Made by a program: the position numbers and the translations under genes. Positions 60,627 to 64,000 of a stretch of DNA of 64,000 bases are shown piece by piece. This stretch comes from Gemmatimonadota bacterium. GTDB lineage: Bacteria > Gemmatimonadota > Gemmatimonadetes > Longimicrobiales > Gaopeijiaceae. The number at the start of each line of letters is the position of its first letter. The first letter of the stretch is position 1. The notes beneath the pieces were generated by a model. It was not told the origin of the DNA. It saw only the letters and a list, made by a program, of their open reading frames with translations, and did not search any database. The DNA lies in NCBI GenBank assembly GCA_016209885.1, contig JACQVF010000101.1, positions 51,962 through 115,961 of the forward strand, read 5' to 3'.

Positions 60627-61558
60627 AGGAGCCTCGCGCCGGGGCAGTTCGCCCGGGAGATCACAGACTTCGACGGCAGGCCGGCGCGCTCGAACGCCGC
60701 CTGCATCGCGAAAGCGGCCGCGACTGCCCGGTCCTCCAAGTCGCACAGCGCGAATATGGACGGCCCCGCGCCGCTGATGGACGCGCCGAGCGCGCCGGCC
60801 TCGCGCGCGGCGGCCATCACCTCGACGCATCCCGGGATCAGCCCGGCGCGCACCGGCGTGACCACCTCGTCTTCAATGGAGCGCCCGAGGAGTGCCAGGT
60901 CTCCCGTGCAGCACGCCGCCACGAGGGCCGCCAGGTTCGCGCTGTTCCGCACCATCGCGGCGAGCGGCACGGCCTGGGGCAGCGCGGCCCGCGCGGTCCG
61001 CGTGGACAGCTCGAACGCCGGCGTCACCACAACGACCACAAGCCCCGCCGGAACGGGCAATCGCACCACGTCGAGGGGACTGACCGAGCGCACCGCCACG
61101 AGCCCGCCCAGTAGCGCGGGCGCCACGTTGTCCGCGTGACGCCCGGAGACCGTGGCCTCCGCCTCGAGGCACGCCTCCAGAAGCTCCGCCGGGCCCAGCG
61201 GCTCGCCGAGTAGCTGATTCACCGCGAACGCTGCCGCCACCGCGCTCGCGGCCGAGCTGCCAAGGCCGGATCCGATCGGCAGCCCTTTCACGAGCTCCAG
61301 CTCGACGCCCAGCCGTGCTCCCGCACGCCCCAGCGTCGCGGCTGCGGCGATCCCCGCCGTGTTGGCGGAAGCCTGTCGCGGCAGCGCGCCACGCTCCCCC
61401 TCGATCCGGGCGATCCGCACCCCAGGGCCGTCCACGACGCGCGCCGTAACCGTGTCGCCGGGTCCTTCGAGCGCGAGGCCCAGGACGTCGAAGCCGGGCC
61501 CCAGATTCGAAACCGAGGCGGGCGCGAACGCGGTCACCACGCCGGTCGTGGGTCCCAC
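60623..61558 (-). CDS. thrB: Homoserine kinase
   Basis: 311 residues, a GHMP-family kinase making O-phosphohomoserine from homoserine. The ATP-binding loop is GLPIGSGLGSSAASA (about 92-106); the N-terminal APASVSNLGPGFDVLGLA and C-terminal GASISGAGPS are diagnostic. The start is a GTG at 61558 without a clear ribosome site, so the exact start is uncertain. Its stop overlaps the thrC start. No homoserine dehydrogenase or aspartokinase gene is adjacent. Confidence 0.93.
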   Translation of the reverse strand: MGPTTGVVTAFAPASVSNLGPGFDVLGLALEGPGDTVTARVVDGPGVRIARIEGERGALPRQASANTAGIAAAATLGRAGARLGVELELVKGLPIGSGLGSSAASAVAAAFAVNQLLGEPLGPAELLEACLEAEATVSGRHADNVAPALLGGLVAVRSVSPLDVVRLPVPAGLVVVVVTPAFELSTRTARAALPQAVPLAAMVRNSANLAALVAACCTGDLALLGRSIEDEVVTPVRAGLIPGCVEVMAAAREAGALGASISGAGPSIFALCDLEDRAVAAAFAMQAAFERAGLPSKSVISRANCPGARLL

Positions 61559-61814
61559 ACCGCTGGACGGGCCGCTCCCGGGGTCGCCGCGGGACCCTTC
61601 GCCCTGTGACGATCCGCAGACATGGCTGAAAACCTAAGCGCGGCCGCCGTGGCCGCAACCGCGGGGCGACCCAGGGGACCGCGATGGCGGCACAGAATTC
61701 ACCAGCGCGCCACGCGCCGCCGGTGATTCTCGCAGGATCCTCGACGCTGCCAGCACGTCGACCGGCGGAAGGGGGCGGTTATCGACCCTGGCTTCTGGCG
61801 GACCCCTCGGGACC

Positions 61815-63428
61815 CTACCGGCCGGTGGCCGCACTCCCCCTAGGCTTCGCGGCCGCGCGCCCCAGCACCTGACCGGCTTTCGCGCCTGTGAACTCGCCGT
61901 TCTCCATGGCGAAGGCGCCGCCCACGAGCACGTGCACCATTCCCTCGGCAAGCTGGTGCGGGCGATCGTAGTCCGTGTTGTCGCGCAGCCGATCGAGATC
62001 GAAGACCACGATGTCCGCCACGCGGTTCGGCCGGAGCTCGCCGCGCTCCGGGATGCGCAGTACGCTGGCCGGAAGCGACGTCATGCTCCGGATGGCGCTA
62101 GCCAGGTCATCGAGCTTGAGATCGACGGCGTACCGGCGAATCCGGCGAGGGAATGTGCTGTAGTTCCTGGGGTGCGGCACCCCCTCGCCCATGGGCACGA
62201 GCCCGCCGTCCGACGCGGTCATCGTCCACGACTGGCGGATGAAGGCCTGCACGTCCTCCTCCGTCATGAGGAACTGTACGAGCGAAGCGCCGCCGGCGGC
62301 CTCGATGTCCATGGCCGCGTCCACGGGGGCCTGGCCGCGCTCGTCGGCAATCTGCTGCAGGGTCTTCCCTTCGAGGGACGGATCGGCGCGGTGGCCCCGG
62401 ATGAAGATGCGGTCGGGCAGTACGCCCCGATCGATGTTCTCCTGCATGCCGGCGCGCACGCGCGCCCGCTCCTTCGGGTCCTGGAGCCGGCGCAGAAAGC
62501 CTTCCCGTCCGCCCTCCTCCGCCCAGTTCGGCACCAGGACCCCCTGGATGCTGCCGCCGCAGGCGTCGTACGGGTACAGGTCCGCGTAGATCTCGAGGCC
62601 CTCCTGCCGGGCTCGCTCGAGGTGCTCGACGATCTCCTTCGCCTTTCCCCAGGCCCCAGGCCGATAGGCCTTCACGTGCGTCACGATGCCGGGCAGCCCG
62701 GCCTCCCGCGAGATGCGAATGAGCTCGTCCACGGAGCCGACCACGCCTCCCTCCGTGTAGTCGCCCTCGTCGCGAAGATGACTGTGGTATACGCCGCCAT
62801 ACTCCGCGGCGACTTTCGAGAGCTCGATGACCTCCTCCGTGCTCGCATAGCCGCCCGGCGTATAGAAGAGGCCGGTCGACAGGCCCACGGCGCCCGCTTC
62901 CATTCCGGCGCGCACCAGCTCCTTCATGCCAGCCAGCTCCTCCGCTGACGGAGCGCGGTCCGCCATCCCCAGGACCTCGCGCCGCACGGAGCCCTGACCG
63001 ATGAACTGGGCCACGTTGACGCCGATGCTGGCGGCCAGGAGCTCCTGCCGCTGGCGGCCGAGGTCCACGGGCCCGCCGCCGTCCGGGTTGACCACCACGG
63101 TGGTCACGCCCTGCGCGAGCAACGGGCGCGCCTCGCTCAGCTCCGGCGTGGCCAGCCCGTCCGCGGCGTGGGAGTGCCCGTCAATGAACCCGGGCGCCAC
63201 GTACAGCCCCGCGGCATCGATCACCTTCCGCGCCGTCGCATCGCCGGCGGCGCCAACCAATACGATGTGCCCGTCGCGGATCCCCACATCGCCCGCGAAG
63301 GGCGGAGCGCCCGTGCCGTCGATCACCATTCCGCCGCGGATCAGGATGTCGTAGTCGTAGCGCTCGGAGCACGCGGCCAGCAGGAGACAGCAGAGCGCCA
63401 GCGCGCCCGGGAACCTGCGAGCATTCAT
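61815..63428 (-). CDS. N-acyl-D-amino-acid deacylase-like amidohydrolase, lipoprotein (copy 3)
   Basis: 537 residues. The lipoprotein signal peptide ends L-A-A-C20. The first metal motif is GFIDG-H85-S-H87, followed by NPDGGGPVD, SHLRDEGDY, THVKAYRPGAWG and VADIVVFDLDRL. It is more distant from copies 1 and 2 than they are from each other: HAAD in place of H(A/S)GE after the HSH motif, and Tyr-Arg-Pro in place of Leu-Gly-Pro after THVK. The ATG at 63428 has GGGAGA about eight bases upstream; the upstream frame to 63719 overlaps the porin gene. It follows the porin on the same strand by about 190 bases. Confidence 0.87.
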   Translation of the reverse strand: MNARRFPGALALCCLLLAACSERYDYDILIRGGMVIDGTGAPPFAGDVGIRDGHIVLVGAAGDATARKVIDAAGLYVAPGFIDGHSHAADGLATPELSEARPLLAQGVTTVVVNPDGGGPVDLGRQRQELLAASIGVNVAQFIGQGSVRREVLGMADRAPSAEELAGMKELVRAGMEAGAVGLSTGLFYTPGGYASTEEVIELSKVAAEYGGVYHSHLRDEGDYTEGGVVGSVDELIRISREAGLPGIVTHVKAYRPGAWGKAKEIVEHLERARQEGLEIYADLYPYDACGGSIQGVLVPNWAEEGGREGFLRRLQDPKERARVRAGMQENIDRGVLPDRIFIRGHRADPSLEGKTLQQIADERGQAPVDAAMDIEAAGGASLVQFLMTEEDVQAFIRQSWTMTASDGGLVPMGEGVPHPRNYSTFPRRIRRYAVDLKLDDLASAIRSMTSLPASVLRIPERGELRPNRVADIVVFDLDRLRDNTDYDRPHQLAEGMVHVLVGGAFAMENGEFTGAKAGQVLGRAAAKPRGSAATGR

Positions 63429-63615
63429 CGAAGCATCTCCCGATCGAGTGGGCAGAAAACGGACCCGTGCACAACACGCCAGGGCCGCGGCTTCTACTAC
63501 ACGACGGACGCCGACACGATAGCCGGCGCCGCTGCTCCCGGCGCGGCAGCTCGTTGGGCGCGGCCACGTCGCTCCGCTGGGACGGCCGGCCGCCGCTCCA
63601 GACCGGCCGCCCGTG

Positions 63616-64000
63616 TCAGAACAGAAGCTGCGTCTCCACGATGAGAGACCGGTCGCTCCCCAAGCCCTGCTCCGCAACCCGACGACGGTTGCTGTACTGC
63701 ATGCGTGTCTTCCACGCATGACCCCGGTGATACAGCGTCAACACGAGATCCCAACCTGCCTCCCGGGTGTCCGGATCGTCCACGTCCCACCTCAGTTGCC
63801 CGTAGCGTCCCACCAGCTCGAGACGGTTCGCCACCAGCGCGTAGCCGCCGCTGATCTCGCCTCCCGCCCCCTCGTAGGAACCGACCCGCGCATCCTCCGG
63901 CGTCACGGATCGCCCGAAGCCCGCTGCGCTCAGCGTGAACCCCCGCTGCTGAATCTGCAGGTCGGCCGTGGCCGTGACCCAGTCACCCCGACGATGGCCC
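63616..64000 (-). CDS. Outer-membrane porin (phosphate-selective porin O/P-like), C-terminal part
   Basis: Open to the right edge, giving the last 127 codons of a longer gene. Alternating beta-strand pattern with paired strands (DWVTATADLQIQQRG-TLSAAGFGRS, GGEISGGYALVANRLELVGRYGQLRWD, AGWDLVLTLYHRGHAWKTRMQYSNRRR) and a terminal Phe (VETQLLF) are the features of a beta-barrel outer-membrane protein. The pattern of a long surface strand followed by a terminal strand ending LLF resembles OprO/OprP-type porins. The family call is moderate because most of the protein is outside the window. Confidence 0.65.
   Translation of the reverse strand, partial: GHRRGDWVTATADLQIQQRGFTLSAAGFGRSVTPEDARVGSYEGAGGEISGGYALVANRLELVGRYGQLRWDVDDPDTREAGWDLVLTLYHRGHAWKTRMQYSNRRRVAEQGLGSDRSLIVETQLLF

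Overview
The window is high-GC DNA, almost wholly coding, and reads like a chromosomal stretch of a Gram-negative heterotroph. The mix of SusC/SusD-type TonB receptors, repeated VPS10/BNR-propeller proteins of about 1,050-1,080 residues, N-acyl-D-amino-acid deacylase-like lipoproteins, an ActE-like cytochrome and class A/C beta-lactamase-fold hydrolases suggests Gemmatimonadota or a relative. That placement is an inference from gene content; no rRNA or tRNA gene was seen.

Layout. (1) 1-10147, minus strand: susC, susD, class A beta-lactamase-like lipoprotein, VPS10/BNR protein, a decayed TonB-receptor remnant, then a class C beta-lactamase-family gene cut by the window edge. (2) 10148-10876: intergenic region with three inverted repeats. 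(3) 10877-24146, minus strand: a probable ten-member catabolic operon in transcription order: ThDP enzyme, truncated MmgE/PrpD, 6PGDH-like dehydrogenase, aldehyde dehydrogenase, VPS10/BNR protein, RraA-like aldolase, aconitase-like large and small subunits, DAACS transporter, D-aminoacylase-like lipoprotein. (4) 24538-28283, plus strand: triheme and octaheme-TPR cytochromes c. (5) 28723-34481, plus strand: second susC/susD pair and a class I aminotransferase. (6) 34681-38889, minus strand: class IV aminotransferase, small lipoprotein and two class V PLP enzymes. (7) 39156-51287, plus strand: DAACS transporter, two NicX/M29-like metalloenzymes, VPS10/BNR protein, divergent SDR, FAH-family protein, enolase-superfamily enzyme, second FAH-family protein, class V aminotransferase, ending in a hairpin shared with the convergent gene. 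(8) 51301-59092, minus strand: third susC/susD, a second class A-like hydrolase, small lipoprotein, second D-aminoacylase-like protein. (9) 59343-61558: thrB-thrC. (10) 61815-64000, minus strand: third D-aminoacylase-like lipoprotein and the C-terminus of an outer-membrane porin.

How it may work together (inference). The same kit recurs: an outer-membrane SusCD importer with a serine hydrolase of the penicillin-recognising fold, an exported VPS10 propeller, an exported N-acyl-D-amino-acid deacylase, an inner-membrane acidic amino acid/dicarboxylate symporter, and many PLP, keto-acid and hydroxy-acid enzymes. The simplest reading is scavenging of peptides or N-acyl amino acids, perhaps containing D-residues from cell-wall or necromass material, followed by deamination and feeding of the carbon skeletons into central metabolism. 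No enzyme here fixes the actual substrate.
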